Shown piece after piece: positions 28,592-40,570 of a DNA stretch of 64,000 bases; position 1 is the stretch's first letter, and each line of letters starts with the position of its first letter. The notes under the pieces were generated by a model. The model was not told the origin of the DNA, ran no database searches, and saw only the letters and a list, made by a program, of their open reading frames with translations. Made by a program: the position numbers and the translations under genes. Source of the DNA: an uncultured Pseudomonadales bacterium (GTDB lineage Bacteria > Pseudomonadota > Gammaproteobacteria > Pseudomonadales > Azotimanducaceae); NCBI GenBank assembly GCA_951813515.1, contig OX638346.1:1171617-1235616 (forward strand). The letters are read 5' to 3'.

Positions 28592-29800
28592 ATGGCAGCA
28601 AATCTCAGGAACGCCGCAGCCATCGTCGGCGCGGCCGAATCGAACCAAATCGGTTATCCCAGCGAACGCGGGCTCAAGGTCACGTCGCTGCAGCATCACA
28701 TCGAAGCCATAAAGAACGTCTCCGACCTGACAGGGATTCCCATCTCGGACATTCAGGGCGTGTTCTCCGCCGGGTGGTCGTCGCAACTGGCGGAGCACCT
28801 CGGACTGAAGCCGCGCTACATCGATACGACATCCGTCGGCGGGTGTTCCTTCCAGATCCTCGTGCACCACGCCCTCTCCGCCATCCATGCGGGCATCATC
28901 GATGTCGCGCTGGTCAGTCACGGCCAGGCGGGCTGGTCCTATCGCGGCGCCGGCGGCGGAGGCGGACGCAACGTCGCAGGGGAAATCGATCCTGCGGCCG
29001 AGATGACGATGCCCTATGGCGTCTTCGGCGCGCCATCGAATTACGCCCACGCCATGGTCCGGCATATGCACCGCTTCGGCACGAAGCCGGAGGACTTCGC
29101 CAACATCTCCGTGGTGACCCGTCAATGGGCCATGCTGAATCCGCGGGCGATCATGTTCTCCAAGGAAACCAATCCGTACGGCGGACCGATCACCGTCGAG
29201 GATGTCATGAATGCGCGGTTGATCGCCTGGCCGCTGACGCTATACCACTGTTGCCTGGTGACGGACCACGGCGGTGCCGTCCTCGTTGCGCGACCCGAGA
29301 TCGCTCGCAGTCTGCGCACCAAACCCGTGTGGATATCCGGCGCAGGAGAGTCCATGGGGCATGCCAACATGCTGGAAATGGAGGACTTCACGGCGACCTC
29401 CGCATCGCGGTCATCGGCCACCGCCTATGAAATGGCGGGCCTGGGGCCCGATGACATGGAAATGGCGATGATCTATGACTCCTTCACCATCACGGCGGCC
29501 ATTACCGCCGAGATGCTCGGTCTGGCGCCGAGGGGCAAGGGCTACACGCTGTGGAAGGAAGGCCACGCCGCCCCTGGCGGCCGCCTGCCAATCAACACCA
29601 ACGGCGGCGGCCTGTCGTTCAACCACTCCGGCATGTACGGCATGCAGCTTCTCGTCGAAGCCTATCGGCAACTGTCCGGAACGGCCGAGGACGGCGTTAA
29701 CGGCATTGAGGGCAAGCAGACGAGAGCCCGGACATGCGTCGTGAACGGCACGGGCGGGACGTTGTCAACGACCGGCACCCTGGTGCTCACTGCGGACTGA
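28592..29800 (+). CDS. Thiolase-like protein (SCP-x / Ltp2 aldolase type)
   Basis: A 402-residue thiolase-superfamily protein. The N-terminal thiolase half shows AAIVGAAESNQIGYPSERG and the nucleophile-region motif SVGGCSFQ. The C-terminal half has MIYDSFTITAA and INTNGGGLSFNHSGMYG, a signature of the lipid-transfer-protein-type enzymes. The classic thiolase C-x-G-G-G motif near the end is replaced by VNGTGGTLSTTG. Such proteins, paired with a DUF35 subunit, can be retro-aldolases rather than acyl-transfer thiolases. It is flanked by the DUF35 and MaoC genes in one operon. Confidence 0.85.
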   Translation: MAANLRNAAAIVGAAESNQIGYPSERGLKVTSLQHHIEAIKNVSDLTGIPISDIQGVFSAGWSSQLAEHLGLKPRYIDTTSVGGCSFQILVHHALSAIHAGIIDVALVSHGQAGWSYRGAGGGGGRNVAGEIDPAAEMTMPYGVFGAPSNYAHAMVRHMHRFGTKPEDFANISVVTRQWAMLNPRAIMFSKETNPYGGPITVEDVMNARLIAWPLTLYHCCLVTDHGGAVLVARPEIARSLRTKPVWISGAGESMGHANMLEMEDFTATSASRSSATAYEMAGLGPDDMEMAMIYDSFTITAAITAEMLGLAPRGKGYTLWKEGHAAPGGRLPINTNGGGLSFNHSGMYGMQLLVEAYRQLSGTAEDGVNGIEGKQTRARTCVVNGTGGTLSTTGTLVLTAD

Positions 29801-29802
29801 CG

Positions 29803-30675
29803 ATGGCCACCTACAACGCCAGGGCTGCCCTACCGAACGACGAATCGGGCCCATGGGGACCTCCGGTCGAGATCGCCTACGACCAGCGCGATGTCCTGCT
29901 GTACGCGACCGGGATAGGTACGCGGGATCTGCGTTTCGTATACGAGCGACACCCCGAGTTCAATGTATTTCCAACGTTTCCCATTCGTTGGGGCGGCGCA
30001 GGCGCTCCGTTGGACCGGGATCTGATCCCCAACTCTCCCGGGCCGCTCAGCATCGACGCGGAACGGTATCTCGAGATGCTTCGCCCGTTGCCCCTCGAGG
30101 GCGAGGTCAGCGTGCGATCCCGCGTGATTGGCGCCCACCCGCGCGGGAGGGGCAATGGCTTCGTCGAATTCGAAAGCGAAGTAACCGACGCCGACGGCAA
30201 CCTTTGCGTGCGCATGGCAAACGGGTCATTTCGCCGGGGCGTGGAGAAACTGGGCGACATCGAACCCTTCGAGGGGGCCGGCCGCACCTACTCCGAGAGG
30301 ATCACTCTCCCCGACAGATATCCCGACGTCGTCCGCGAAGTCCACATCGCCGACAACCAGGCCCACATCTACCGGTTGTCCGGCGACTACAACCCGCTTC
30401 ACATCGATCCGGAAGCGGCGCGTTTCGGAGGATTCGACCGGCCGATCCTGCATGGACTGTGCACATTCGGCCACTGCGCGCACGTTCTGCTCGACGGGTT
30501 CTGCGATGGCGACGCGGCGCGCTTTCGAAAGATAAAGGTACGCTTCTCGGCTCCGGTATTCCTGGGCGACACGTTGCAGGTTCGTGCCTGGCGCGACGGT
30601 AGCGGCCGCGCGTTGTTCGAGGCGAAGGTGGGCGAGACGACCGTGGTGTCGAACGCGTATTTCGAGTGGGGATAG
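29803..30675 (+). CDS. MaoC-like double-hotdog enoyl-CoA hydratase
   Basis: A 290-residue protein with two hotdog folds, as in the hydratase-2 domain of peroxisomal multifunctional enzyme type 2. The second half carries the hydratase motif YRLSGDYNPLHIDPEAA with the catalytic Asp and His, then GFDRPILHGLCTFG. It would add water to a trans-2-enoyl-CoA to give an R-3-hydroxyacyl-CoA. ATG 29803 starts 2 bp after the thiolase-like stop; the frame is open further upstream inside that gene. Confidence 0.9.
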   Translation: MATYNARAALPNDESGPWGPPVEIAYDQRDVLLYATGIGTRDLRFVYERHPEFNVFPTFPIRWGGAGAPLDRDLIPNSPGPLSIDAERYLEMLRPLPLEGEVSVRSRVIGAHPRGRGNGFVEFESEVTDADGNLCVRMANGSFRRGVEKLGDIEPFEGAGRTYSERITLPDRYPDVVREVHIADNQAHIYRLSGDYNPLHIDPEAARFGGFDRPILHGLCTFGHCAHVLLDGFCDGDAARFRKIKVRFSAPVFLGDTLQVRAWRDGSGRALFEAKVGETTVVSNAYFEWG

Positions 30676-30717
30676 TGATCCCCCGGAAACGCTCAGACCG
30701 GTAGGGCATCGGGGCCC

Positions 30718-31590
30718 ATGCGCCTGCACTTGATCGACGGCACGTTCGAGTTGTTCCGCGCGCACTACGCGAGGCGACCGCCGCGCCTATCGCCCTCCGG
30801 CCAGGACGTGAAGGGAACCGTCGGTGTCGTCTCCACGCTGCTCAGGCTTCTTGAGGACCCGGTTGACGCCGCAACCCACCTGGCGGTCGCATTCGACAAC
30901 CCGGTCGAATCGTTCCGCAACCGCATCTACTCCGGGTACAAATCCGGTGAGGGTCTGGACCCGGCAGTGACCGCACAGTTCGACCTGGTAGAGGATGCGG
31001 TGGCCGCGCTCGGCATCGTCGTCTGGTCGATGGACGACCATGAGGCGGACGATGCATTGGCGACGGGCGCCATGCGCTGGCGTGACGAGGTCGACCAGGT
31101 GCGCATCCTTTCGCCCGACAAGGATCTTGGACAGTGCGTCGACGACGCGCACAACGTCGTGCAATTCGATACGGTGCGGCGGCGCATGATCGACGCCCGG
31201 GGCGTGCGCGCGCGCAACGGCGTCGACCCCGAGAGCATTCCCGACTGGCTGGCGCTCGTCGGCGACACAGCGGACGGCATTCCCGGCATTCCCGGATTCG
31301 GGCGAAAGACAGCGTCCGTTCTACTGCAACGCTACCGCACGCTGGATGCGATCCCCAATGACCCTCGAACCTGGCCCAGGGAGATACGGGGAGCGGCAAG
31401 GCTTGCCGCCAGACTTGACGCGATGCGCGAGGAAGCCGCCCTGTATCGCAGACTCGCGGTCCTGGTCACGGATGTGCCAATGACCGAGTCCCTCGAAGAC
31501 CTGCGCTGGCGCGGTGCCCTCAGGGGGAGATTCCAACGCATCTCGGCGCGGGTTGGCGGCTTCGGCGTCAACCCGCGCCGTTGGCGCTGA
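30718..31590 (+). CDS. 5'-3' exonuclease (FEN/Pol I N-domain type)
   Basis: A 290-residue free-standing flap-nuclease. A PIN-like domain with acidic residues in HLIDGTFELFRAHYA, AFDNPVESFRNRIYSGYKSG, DDHEADDALATGA and RILSPDKDLGQCV is followed by a helix-hairpin-helix: PDWLALVGDTADGIPGIPGFGRKTASVLL. It resembles ExoIX/Xni or the polymerase I 5' nuclease and would act on DNA flaps. It converges on rpoC. Confidence 0.88.
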   Translation: MRLHLIDGTFELFRAHYARRPPRLSPSGQDVKGTVGVVSTLLRLLEDPVDAATHLAVAFDNPVESFRNRIYSGYKSGEGLDPAVTAQFDLVEDAVAALGIVVWSMDDHEADDALATGAMRWRDEVDQVRILSPDKDLGQCVDDAHNVVQFDTVRRRMIDARGVRARNGVDPESIPDWLALVGDTADGIPGIPGFGRKTASVLLQRYRTLDAIPNDPRTWPREIRGAARLAARLDAMREEAALYRRLAVLVTDVPMTESLEDLRWRGALRGRFQRISARVGGFGVNPRRWR

Positions 31591-31602
31591 CTTCAACTCC
31601 CC

Positions 31603-34600
31603 CTAGTCGGGGTCGGAGGCGGACAGCGCTTCGGACAATGCCTGTTCTATCTCGTCCGGCGTGATGCTCTCTGCAAGTGCCTCTTCTTCTCGACGGCGCT
31701 TGCGATCCGCGTGGTAGCTCAATCCCGTACCGGCGGGAATCAGCCGACCCACGACCACGTTCTCCTTGAGTCCTCGCAGGCTGTCTCGCTTGCCTGTAAC
31801 GGCCGCTTCCGTCAGCACGCGCGTGGTCTCCTGGAATGACGCAGCAGAGATGAAGGACTCTGTCGCCAGGGATGCCTTGGTGATGCCCAGCAGGATGCGC
31901 TCGAACGTGATCGGCGCCTTGTCTTCCGTTTCAAGCTTTTCGTTTTCTTCCATCGCGGTGACGTACTCGATCTGTTCGCCACGAACAAACTGGGAATCGC
32001 CCGGATTGATCACTTCCGCCTTGCGCAGCATCTGGCGCACGATCACTTCAATGTGCTTGTCATTGATCGTGACGCCTTGCAATCGATAGACCTCCTGGAT
32101 CTCGTTGATGATGTACTTCGCAAGCTCCTCGACACCCTTCAGCCGAAGGATATCGTGTGAACTCGGGGGACCTTCGGACACGACTTCCCCCCGTTCCACG
32201 TGCTCGCCGTCGAACACCGAGATTTGACGCCATTTTGGAATCAGCGTCTCCACGGTTTCGCCTTCGGCGGACGTGATGACGAGCCTGCGCTTGCCCTTGG
32301 TCTCCTTGCCGAAGCTCACGGTTCCCACTCCCTCCGCGAGGATAGCGGGCTCCTTCGGCTTGCGTGCCTCGAAAAGGTCCGCGACCCGCGGCAGGCCGCC
32401 AGTGATGTCACCACCCCTGGAGCCTTCCTGCGGAATCCGCGCAATGACATCGCCGACGCCCACCTGCGCACCGTCTTCGAGGTGCAGGATCGCACCACTG
32501 GGAAGCAGGTAGTGCGCCGGAACGTCCGTCCCGGCGAGATTCACGCCCTCCCCTTCATCGTCGACCAGCCTGACGCTCGGACGCAGGTCCTTGCCGGCGC
32601 TCGGACGATCCTTTGGATCCAGTATGCTGATATTGATGAGTCCCGTCAGTTCGTCCGTCTGCCGGTCGATCGTCACACCTTCGTCCATGTCCTGGAAGAC
32701 GACCTTCCCGGCAACTTCCGTGACGACCGGATGCATGTGCGGATCCCAACGCGCGATCAACTGACCCGCGTCCACGTCCACAGCTTCGCTAACCAGGATG
32801 ACCGCACCATACGGCAGCTTGTAGCGCTCCCGCTCACGCCCTCGCGTGTCGGCGATGGCGATCTCGCCAGAACGGGACACCGCGACGAGTTCGCCAGTTT
32901 CGCGGGTGACCGTCTTCAGGTTGTGCAGGCGCACTGTCCCGCCGTGCTTCGCCTGAATGTTGTCGCTTGCCGTGGCGCGCGACGCCGCACCGCCCACATG
33001 GAAGGTGCGCATGGTCAATTGCGTACCCGGCTCGCCGATCGATTGGGCGGCAATGACACCCACCGCCTCGCCGACGTTGACTTCGTGACCCCGTGCCAGA
33101 TCCCGTCCGTAGCACTTCGCACAGACGCCGTAGCGCGTCTTGCAGGTAATCGGCGAGCGCACATGGAGTTCGTCGACGCCCAGCGCCTCGAGACGATCCA
33201 CCCACGCTTCGTCCATCATCACGCCAGCCGGCACAACCACGTCGCCACTTGCGGGATCCAGTGTATCCAGGGCGACCACGCGCCCGAGAACTCGCGCCGC
33301 CAATGGCTCCACGACATCGCCTCCTTCGATCATGGCGCTGATCAACAGGCCATCGTCGGTGCCGCAGTCGACTTCAGTAACGACGAGATCCTGCGCCACG
33401 TCGACAAGACGGCGCGTCAGGTAACCCGAATTAGCGGTCTTGAGCGCTGTATCGGCCAAGCCCTTGCGTGCGCCGTGGGTGGAGATGAAGTACTCGTTTA
33501 CGGTCAATCCCTCGCGGAAGTTCGCTGTAATCGGCGTTTCGATGATGCTGCCATCCGGGCGTTGCATCAGGCCTCGCATGCCAGCGAGCTGGCGAATCTG
33601 GGCCGGGGACCCCCGGGCTCCGGAATCGGAGTACATGAAGACGGAATTGAACGAGTCCTGCCGTTCGATTTCGCCTTCCCGGTTTGCCACCGTCTCTTCC
33701 GAGATGCCGGCCATCATCGATCTCGCTACGACTTCGTTCGCCCGCGACCAGATGTCCACGACCTTGTTGTACTTCTCGCCCTGGGTCACGAGTCCCGACG
33801 CGAATTGCGACTCGATCTCCTTGACCTCCGATTCCGCGCTTTCGATGATCGAAGCCTTGTCGTCCGGGATGACGAAGTCGTCAACGCCGATCGAAGCGCC
33901 GGCCACCGTGGACTCATAGAAGCCCCTGTACATCAGTTGGTCGGCGAACATCACCGTCTCTTTCAGGCCCACGTTTCGATAGCAGGCATTGATCAGGTTG
34001 GAGATCGCCTTTCGGCCCATCGGCTGGTTGACCAACCCGAACGGCAACTCCGGGGGGACGATCTCGTACAACAGCGCTCGGCCGGTCGTCGTCTCGACCA
34101 TGTCGGTACCGTGCACGTCCTCGATACGCACACGGATCTTCGCATGCAGATCGACGATGCCCGTCTCGTAGGCCCTATGGACCTCTCCAATGTCGGCAAA
34201 TGTCATGCCCTCGCCCAAGGCATTGATGCGTTCCCGGGTCATGTAGTAGAGCCCGAGCACGACATCCTGCGCCGGCACGATGATCGGTTCGCCGCTCGCG
34301 GGGGAAAGGATGTTGTTGGTGGACATCATGAGCGCCCGGGATTCGAGCTGCGCCTCCAGCGTGAGCGGCACATGAACGGCCATCTGATCCCCGTCAAAGT
34401 CGGCGTTGTACGCCGCGCAGACCAGTGGATGAAGTTGAATGGCCTTGCCTTCGATCAGCACCGGCTCGAACGCCTGGATTCCGAGGCGATGCAAGGTCGG
34501 TGCCCGATTCAGCAGGACCGGATGCTCACGGATCACCTCGGCGAGTATGTCCCAGACCTCGGGTGTCTCACGCTCGACCATCTTCTTTGCAGCCTTGATG

Positions 34601-35778
34601 GTCGTCGCGAGCCCGCGCTCTTCGAGCTTGCCGAAGATGAATGGCCTGAACAGTTCCAACGCCATCTTTTTCGGCAATCCGCACTCGTGGAGTCGAAGCG
34701 TGGGTCCTACGACGATGACCGAACGACCGGAATAGTCGACCCGCTTGCCGAGCAGGTTCTGTCGAAAACGTCCCTGCTTGCCCTTGATCATGTCCGCCAA
34801 TGACTTCAGAGGACGCCGGTTGGAACCGGTGATGGCACGGCCCCGGCGACCGTTGTCGAGCAGCGCATCAACCGACTCCTGCAGCATGCGTTTCTCGTTG
34901 CGGACGATGATGTCCGGTGCGTTGAGATCCAGCAGGCGCTTCAGACGGTTGTTGCGATTGATGACCCGACGATAGAGGTCGTTCAGATCGGACGTGGCAA
35001 AGCGCCCGCCCTCGAGCGGCACCAGCGGCCGCAGATCGGGAGGCAGCACCGGCAGCACGTTCATGATCATCCATTGCGGCAGGTTGCCGGAGTTGACGAA
35101 CGCCTCCATCAGCTTCAGCCGCTTGGACAGCTTCTTGATCTTAGTTTCGGAGTTGGTCGCCGGAATCTCTTCCCGAAGCCGCGCGATCTCCGCGTCCAGG
35201 TCAAGGTCCGAAAGGAGTACCTGCACCGCTTCCGCGCCCATCTTGGCAACGAATTCGTCGCCATGCTCTTCGAGCTTGGCGAAATACTCGTCGTCGGTCA
35301 GCAGTTGACCCACCTCGAGATCCGTCAGCCCGGCATCGATGACGACATGCGACTCGAAATAGAGCACTCGCTCGATATCGCGCAGCGTCATGTCCAGCAG
35401 CAAACCGATTCGCGACGGCAGGGATTTCAGGAACCAGATATGGGCTACCGGGCTGGCGAGGTCCACGTGGCCCATGCGCTCGCGGCGCACTTTCGCCAGG
35501 GTGACTTCAACTCCGCATTTTTCGCAGATTACGCCCCGGTGTTTCAGGCGCTTGTACTTGCCGCACAGGCACTCGTAGTCTCGCACCGGACCGAATATCC
35601 GGGCGCAGAACAGACCGTCGCGCTCCGGCTTGAACGTCCGGTAGTTGATGGTTTCGGGCTTTTTCACCTCACCGAAAGACCAGGACTTGATCATTTCCGG
35701 CGACGCCAGTCCGATTCTCAGCGCATCGAACTCTTCGAGTCCGCTTTGCTGCTTCAACAGATTGAGTAGATCTCTCAT
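31603..35778 (-). CDS. rpoC: DNA-directed RNA polymerase subunit beta'
   Basis: A 1391-residue polypeptide of normal gammaproteobacterial length. The N-terminal zinc site [19 protein letters not shown] is at about 70-88, the catalytic Mg-binding [12 protein letters not shown] at about 460, the bridge helix and trigger loop region follow ([23 protein letters not shown] stretch), and the second zinc site is [16 protein letters not shown]. It forms the catalytic centre with RpoB, encoded 15 bp upstream. Confidence 0.98.
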   Translation of the reverse strand: MRDLLNLLKQQSGLEEFDALRIGLASPEMIKSWSFGEVKKPETINYRTFKPERDGLFCARIFGPVRDYECLCGKYKRLKHRGVICEKCGVEVTLAKVRRERMGHVDLASPVAHIWFLKSLPSRIGLLLDMTLRDIERVLYFESHVVIDAGLTDLEVGQLLTDDEYFAKLEEHGDEFVAKMGAEAVQVLLSDLDLDAEIARLREEIPATNSETKIKKLSKRLKLMEAFVNSGNLPQWMIMNVLPVLPPDLRPLVPLEGGRFATSDLNDLYRRVINRNNRLKRLLDLNAPDIIVRNEKRMLQESVDALLDNGRRGRAITGSNRRPLKSLADMIKGKQGRFRQNLLGKRVDYSGRSVIVVGPTLRLHECGLPKKMALELFRPFIFGKLEERGLATTIKAAKKMVERETPEVWDILAEVIREHPVLLNRAPTLHRLGIQAFEPVLIEGKAIQLHPLVCAAYNADFDGDQMAVHVPLTLEAQLESRALMMSTNNILSPASGEPIIVPAQDVVLGLYYMTRERINALGEGMTFADIGEVHRAYETGIVDLHAKIRVRIEDVHGTDMVETTTGRALLYEIVPPELPFGLVNQPMGRKAISNLINACYRNVGLKETVMFADQLMYRGFYESTVAGASIGVDDFVIPDDKASIIESAESEVKEIESQFASGLVTQGEKYNKVVDIWSRANEVVARSMMAGISEETVANREGEIERQDSFNSVFMYSDSGARGSPAQIRQLAGMRGLMQRPDGSIIETPITANFREGLTVNEYFISTHGARKGLADTALKTANSGYLTRRLVDVAQDLVVTEVDCGTDDGLLISAMIEGGDVVEPLAARVLGRVVALDTLDPASGDVVVPAGVMMDEAWVDRLEALGVDELHVRSPITCKTRYGVCAKCYGRDLARGHEVNVGEAVGVIAAQSIGEPGTQLTMRTFHVGGAASRATASDNIQAKHGGTVRLHNLKTVTRETGELVAVSRSGEIAIADTRGRERERYKLPYGAVILVSEAVDVDAGQLIARWDPHMHPVVTEVAGKVVFQDMDEGVTIDRQTDELTGLINISILDPKDRPSAGKDLRPSVRLVDDEGEGVNLAGTDVPAHYLLPSGAILHLEDGAQVGVGDVIARIPQEGSRGGDITGGLPRVADLFEARKPKEPAILAEGVGTVSFGKETKGKRRLVITSAEGETVETLIPKWRQISVFDGEHVERGEVVSEGPPSSHDILRLKGVEELAKYIINEIQEVYRLQGVTINDKHIEVIVRQMLRKAEVINPGDSQFVRGEQIEYVTAMEENEKLETEDKAPITFERILLGITKASLATESFISAASFQETTRVLTEAAVTGKRDSLRGLKENVVVGRLIPAGTGLSYHADRKRRREEEALAESITPDEIEQALSEALSASDPD

Positions 35779-35793
35779 CGCATGCCTCCCGCG

Positions 35794-38700
35794 CTATTCG
35801 CTTTCCAACTCGACGTAAATGCCCAAGGATCTGATCTCCTTGACCAGTACGTTGAAGGACTCCGGCATGCCGGGTTCCATACTGAAATCATTGCCGACAA
35901 TGTTCTTGTACATCTTGGTTCGGCCGGCCACGTCGTCCGACTTCACCGTCAGCATCTCCTGCAGCGTATACGCTGCGCCGTACGCCTCCAGCGCCCAGAC
36001 TTCCATTTCACCGAACCGCTGACCGCCAAACTGCGCCTTGCCACCCAGCGGCTGCTGTGTGACGAGACTGTACGACCCGGTGGAGCGCGCATGCATCTTG
36101 TCGTCCACCAGGTGGTTCAGCTTCATCATGTACATGTAGCCGATGGTCACCGGTGAATCGAATTTCTCACCGGTGCGGCCATCGTATAGCGTTGTCTGTC
36201 CGCTGGTCGGCAGACCGGAGAGTTCGAGCATCTTCTTGATGACCTCCTCCTTCGCGCCATCGAAGACCGGCGTGGCAATGGGCAACCCGTCGGCGAGGTT
36301 CCCCGCAAGTTCAAGAACTTCGTCGTCATCAAGTTGACCGAAGTCTTCCCTGCGCCCTTCGAACCCGTTGTATACCTCTTCCAGGTACTCTCGAATCCGC
36401 GCTGGCGCACCGCCGTTGGCATCCCTCGCTTCAAGCAACTTCCCGATTCGCTCGCCGATACCCTTGGCCGCCCATCCGAGATGGGTTTCAAGGACCTGGC
36501 CCACGTTCATCCGCTTCGGCACGCCGAGCGGATTGAGGACAATGTCCACCGGTTCTCCGTTTTCGTCGAACGGCATGTCCTCGATCGGCATGATCGCGGA
36601 GATCACGCCCTTGTTGCCATGCCTGCCCGCCATCTTGTCTCCGGGCTGGATGTGCCGCTTGATAGCCAGGTACACCTTGACGATCTTCAGGACGCCGGGT
36701 GCCATTTCGTCACCCGACTTCAGTTTTGCCATCTTGTCCTCGAAGCGTGCGTCGAGCACTGACTTGCGCGCCTTGAGTTGACGCTCCGCCTTGTCGAGCT
36801 GCTCGTTCAGAGCGTCGACCGCCATGCGAATCTTGAACCAGTCGTCTTTCGGGAGCGTGGCCAGGTATTCCGCATCAACGGTGTTGCCCCGGGATTTCCC
36901 CGGAGCGCTTGCCACCTTGTTGCCGCTCAAGGCGCTCTGCAGCCGCTGGTAGGTCGCCGTCTCGACAATACGGTATTCGTCGTCGAGATCCTTCCTGATC
37001 TGGGCGAGTTCTTCCCGTTCGAGATCCATCGCCCGCTTGTCTTTCTCGACACCGTCACGCGTCAATACGCGAACGTCGATGATGGTCCCCTTGACCCCGG
37101 TGGGTACTCGGAGCGAGGTATCTTTCACGTCCGAGGCCTTCTCGCCGAATATGGCGCGCAAGAGCTTCTCTTCGGGCGTCAACTGGGTCTCGCCCTTCGG
37201 CGTCACCTTGCCGACCAGCACGTCGCCGGCAACCACTTCGGCCCCGATGTAAACGATGCCTGACTCGTCGAGCTTGCCCAGCGCCGACTCGCCCACGTTC
37301 GGTATGTCGGCGGTAATCTCCTCCGGTCCGAGCTTCGTATCCCGGGCGATGCACGACAACTCCTGGATGTGAACGCTGGTGAAGCGGTCCTCCTGCACGA
37401 CCCGTTCGGATATGAGTATCGAGTCCTCGAAGTTGTAGCCATTCCACGGCATGAACGCGATACGCATGTTCTGGCCGAGGGCCAGTTCTCCCATATCGAT
37501 GGAAGGCCCATCGGCGAGGATGTCGCCCTTCGCGATGTGGTCCCCTTTCCTCACCAGGGGCCGCTGGTTGATGCACGTATTCTGGTTCGAGCGCGTGAAT
37601 TTCGTCAGGTTATAGATGTCGACACCCGCTTCGCCGGCGTCGGTTTCCTCATCCGCGACCCGAATGATGATGCGCCCCGCATCCACGCTGTCCACCGTGC
37701 CGCCGCGTTCCGCGATAACGCACACGCCCGAGTCCCGTGCCACGTGCCGCTCCATGCCGGTGCCGACGAGCGGCGTTTCCGTCCTTATCGTCGGTACCGC
37801 CTGGCGCTGCATGTTTGAACCCATCAACGCCCGGTTGGCGTCATCGTGCTCAAGAAACGGGATCAACGCTGCCGCCACGGACACGACCTGCTTCGGAGAC
37901 ACATCCATGTAGTCGACGTTGCCCGGGGTTGTCTTCGTGAACTCGTTCTGGTGCCGAACATCGACCAGGTCTTCGACGAGTTCGCCATTCTCCACCTGGG
38001 AGTTGGCCTGGGCGATCACGTACTCGGCTTCGTCGATGGCCGAAAGGTATTCGATCTCTTCGGTCACCTTGCCGTCGGCGACCCTGCGGTATGGGGTCTC
38101 AAGGAAACCGTAGTCATTGGTCCGCGCATACGTCGCCAAGCTGTTGATCAGGCCGATATTCGGACCTTCCGGCGTTTCGATCGGACAGACTCGCCCATAG
38201 TGGGTCGGGTGCACGTCGCGCACTTCGAAACCCGCACGCTCTCGAGTCAGACCGCCCGGGCCCAACGCCGATACCTTGCGCTTGTGGGTCACTTCCGACA
38301 GCGGATTCTGCTGGTCCATGAACTGCGAGAGCTGACTTGAGCCGAAGAACTCCTTGATGGAGGCCGCGACAGGTTTCGCGTTGATCATGTCCTGCGGCAT
38401 CAGCCCTTCCGACTCGGCGAGCGAAAGGCGCTCCTTGACCGCCCGTTCGACGCGAATCAGGCCGATACGGAAGGCGTTTTCCGCCATCTCCCCGACGGAC
38501 CTGACACGTCGGTTGCCGAGATGGTCGATATCGTCCACGGAGCCCTTGCCGTTTCGAATATCGATCAAGGTACGCAACACTTCGACGATGTCTTCGTTCG
38601 ACAGCGTCCCGGAGCCAACGATCGCGTCTCGACCAAGGCGGCGGTTGAACTTCATCCGTCCGACGGCGGAGAGATCGTACCGTTCTTCCGAAAAGAAGAG

Positions 38701-39879
38701 ATTCTTGAACAGATTCTCTGCCGCCTCCTTCGTCGGCGGCTCGCCTGGACGCATCATTCGATATATTTCGACCAGGGCGTCGAGCTGGGTTCGCGTAGGA
38801 TCGTTGCCCAGCGTATCGGAGATATACGACCCGCAGTCGAGATCGTTCGTATAGATCGTTTCGACGGTCTTGACGTTCCGCTCTCCAAAGTTGTCCATCA
38901 TTTCGTCATCGATCGTCGTGTTGCAATGGACGATGATTTCGCCGGTCTCCGGATCGATGACATCCCGCGCGAGGGTGCGGCCGAGGAGGTACTCCCTCGG
39001 GACATCGAGACGTCGCAGACCGGACCTTTCCAGCAGACGGACATGGCGCGCAGTGATGCGCCGACCCGACTCGACGATGACGTTGCCCGCCCGGTCCATC
39101 ATGTCGAAGCTGGCAACCTCGCCGCGCATCCGCTCAGGCACGAGGTCAACCGAGTAGCCATCCTTCTTGAAGTGAAAGACGTTCATGTCGAAGAACATCG
39201 TCAGGATTTCCTCGGACGTAAATCCAAGAGCGCGCAGCATGACCGTGGCCGGCAGCTTCCTCCGGCGGTCGATGCGGACAAAGACCAGGTCCTTCGGATC
39301 GAATTCGAAGTCGAGCCAGGAGCCGCGATAGGGAATGACCCGGGCATTGTAGAGGAGCTTCCCGGAGGAGTGCGTCTTGCCACGGTCGTGATCGAAGAAA
39401 ACGCCTGGCGACCGATGCAGTTGTGAGACGACCACCCGCTCGGTACCGTTCACGATGAAGGTGCCGTTGTCGGTCATGAGCGGCACTTCGCCCATGTAGA
39501 CCTCCTGCTCCTTGACGTCCTTGACGGCCTTGTTCGACGATTCTCGGTCGTAGATGATCAATCGAACCTTTACGCGCAGCGGCGCGGCAAAGGTGGTGGC
39601 ACGCAGCACGCTTTCCTTGACGTCGAAGACCGGCTCTCCGAGACGGTAGTCGACATATTCCAAGGCCGCATTGCCCGAATAGCTGACAATGGGGAACACG
39701 GAACGGAAAGCAGCGTGCAAACCGACATCCTGGCGCTGACGCGCGGTAATGTCGCGCTGCAGGAACTTGTTGTACGACTCCAGCTGCGTCGACAGGAGAT
39801 AGGGCAATTCCATGAGCTCCGGCAACTTGCCGAAATCTTTACGGATCCGCTTTTTCTCGGTGAATCTATACGACGTCAT
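35794..39879 (-). CDS. rpoB: DNA-directed RNA polymerase subunit beta
   Basis: A 1361-residue subunit beginning [17 protein letters not shown]. The rifampicin region is intact: [20 protein letters not shown] followed by [22 protein letters not shown], with wild-type residues at the classic resistance sites. The C-terminal [21 protein letters not shown] and [16 protein letters not shown] end are present. It is preceded by a 199-nt spacer holding an attenuator-like hairpin. Confidence 0.98.
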   Translation of the reverse strand: MTSYRFTEKKRIRKDFGKLPELMELPYLLSTQLESYNKFLQRDITARQRQDVGLHAAFRSVFPIVSYSGNAALEYVDYRLGEPVFDVKESVLRATTFAAPLRVKVRLIIYDRESSNKAVKDVKEQEVYMGEVPLMTDNGTFIVNGTERVVVSQLHRSPGVFFDHDRGKTHSSGKLLYNARVIPYRGSWLDFEFDPKDLVFVRIDRRRKLPATVMLRALGFTSEEILTMFFDMNVFHFKKDGYSVDLVPERMRGEVASFDMMDRAGNVIVESGRRITARHVRLLERSGLRRLDVPREYLLGRTLARDVIDPETGEIIVHCNTTIDDEMMDNFGERNVKTVETIYTNDLDCGSYISDTLGNDPTRTQLDALVEIYRMMRPGEPPTKEAAENLFKNLFFSEERYDLSAVGRMKFNRRLGRDAIVGSGTLSNEDIVEVLRTLIDIRNGKGSVDDIDHLGNRRVRSVGEMAENAFRIGLIRVERAVKERLSLAESEGLMPQDMINAKPVAASIKEFFGSSQLSQFMDQQNPLSEVTHKRKVSALGPGGLTRERAGFEVRDVHPTHYGRVCPIETPEGPNIGLINSLATYARTNDYGFLETPYRRVADGKVTEEIEYLSAIDEAEYVIAQANSQVENGELVEDLVDVRHQNEFTKTTPGNVDYMDVSPKQVVSVAAALIPFLEHDDANRALMGSNMQRQAVPTIRTETPLVGTGMERHVARDSGVCVIAERGGTVDSVDAGRIIIRVADEETDAGEAGVDIYNLTKFTRSNQNTCINQRPLVRKGDHIAKGDILADGPSIDMGELALGQNMRIAFMPWNGYNFEDSILISERVVQEDRFTSVHIQELSCIARDTKLGPEEITADIPNVGESALGKLDESGIVYIGAEVVAGDVLVGKVTPKGETQLTPEEKLLRAIFGEKASDVKDTSLRVPTGVKGTIIDVRVLTRDGVEKDKRAMDLEREELAQIRKDLDDEYRIVETATYQRLQSALSGNKVASAPGKSRGNTVDAEYLATLPKDDWFKIRMAVDALNEQLDKAERQLKARKSVLDARFEDKMAKLKSGDEMAPGVLKIVKVYLAIKRHIQPGDKMAGRHGNKGVISAIMPIEDMPFDENGEPVDIVLNPLGVPKRMNVGQVLETHLGWAAKGIGERIGKLLEARDANGGAPARIREYLEEVYNGFEGRREDFGQLDDDEVLELAGNLADGLPIATPVFDGAKEEVIKKMLELSGLPTSGQTTLYDGRTGEKFDSPVTIGYMYMMKLNHLVDDKMHARSTGSYSLVTQQPLGGKAQFGGQRFGEMEVWALEAYGAAYTLQEMLTVKSDDVAGRTKMYKNIVGNDFSMEPGMPESFNVLVKEIRSLGIYVELESE

Positions 39880-39901
39880 TCGGGTCTCCCGTTATTTGGG
39901 C

Positions 39902-39946
39902 AAAAAGCCAGCACCCACTTGCACGAACGCAAGCGAACACTGGCTT
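39902..39946 (-). terminator. Attenuator-like hairpin between rplL and rpoB
   Basis: On the minus strand AAGCCAG pairs with CTGGCTT, with an inner stem CGCTTGC/GCAAGTG, and the outer arm runs into TTTTTG. This is the position of the partial terminator that lowers RNA polymerase expression relative to L7/L12 in E. coli. Confidence 0.65.
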
Positions 39947-40078
39947 GTCCTGTTGTGATTTGTATACCAAGAAGTCTTCAGCTGGCCGGGTTCCCGTCAC
40001 GTTCGTGGCACGCCCTCTCCGGGGACGCCTTACGCACGGGACCCAGCTTCACGACACCGAAGCGCCGACATCGCTGCG

Positions 40079-40462
40079 TCACTTGACCTCTACGGTTGCG
40101 CCGGCTTCTTCCAACTTCGTCCTTATCTCATCCGCTTCATCTTTGCTCACGCCTTCCTTGACCGGATTCGGCGCTTCGTCCACCAACGCCTTGGCCTCCT
40201 TCAGGCCAAGTGCCGTAATGGCGCGAACCGCCTTGATCACGTTGACCTTCTTCTCGCCGATGCCGGCGAGGATCACGTCGAATTCCGTCTGCTCCTCCTC
40301 GGCCGCCGCATCTCCAGCACCGTTCGTCGGCACTGCAGCGACTGCCACCGGAGCAGCAGCGGAAACGCCAAACTTCTCTTCCATCGCGGAAACCAGATCG
40401 ACGACTTCGAGTACGCTCATCTCCGAAATCGCATCCAGCACTTCGTCTTTTGATATTGCCAT
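40079..40462 (-). CDS. rplL: Ribosomal protein bL12 (L7/L12)
   Basis: A 127-residue stalk protein: N-terminal dimerisation helix [20 protein letters not shown], the flexible Ala-rich hinge ([14 protein letters not shown]) and the C-terminal factor-binding domain [23 protein letters not shown] 40462 gives the standard N-terminus; a small upstream extension of the frame is not used. It lies 108 bp after rplJ. Confidence 0.97.
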   Translation of the reverse strand: MAISKDEVLDAISEMSVLEVVDLVSAMEEKFGVSAAAPVAVAAVPTNGAGDAAAEEEQTEFDVILAGIGEKKVNVIKAVRAITALGLKEAKALVDEAPNPVKEGVSKDEADEIRTKLEEAGATVEVK

Positions 40463-40570
40463 TTGGTTTGTCTCCCTTTGGGGCGCGAAAACCGCGCTTA
40501 CCACCTACCGACCGAAAAAATTCCGACTGCGAATCTCTGCCGCCGCCACCTTCCCGTCGCGCACCATGCG

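Noticed and set aside
32200..34803. Open frame of 867 codons antisense to rpoC
   Set aside because: It is a shadow of GC-rich rpoC codons; composition is rich in His, Arg and Asp with no family motif, and rpoC on the other strand is unquestionable.
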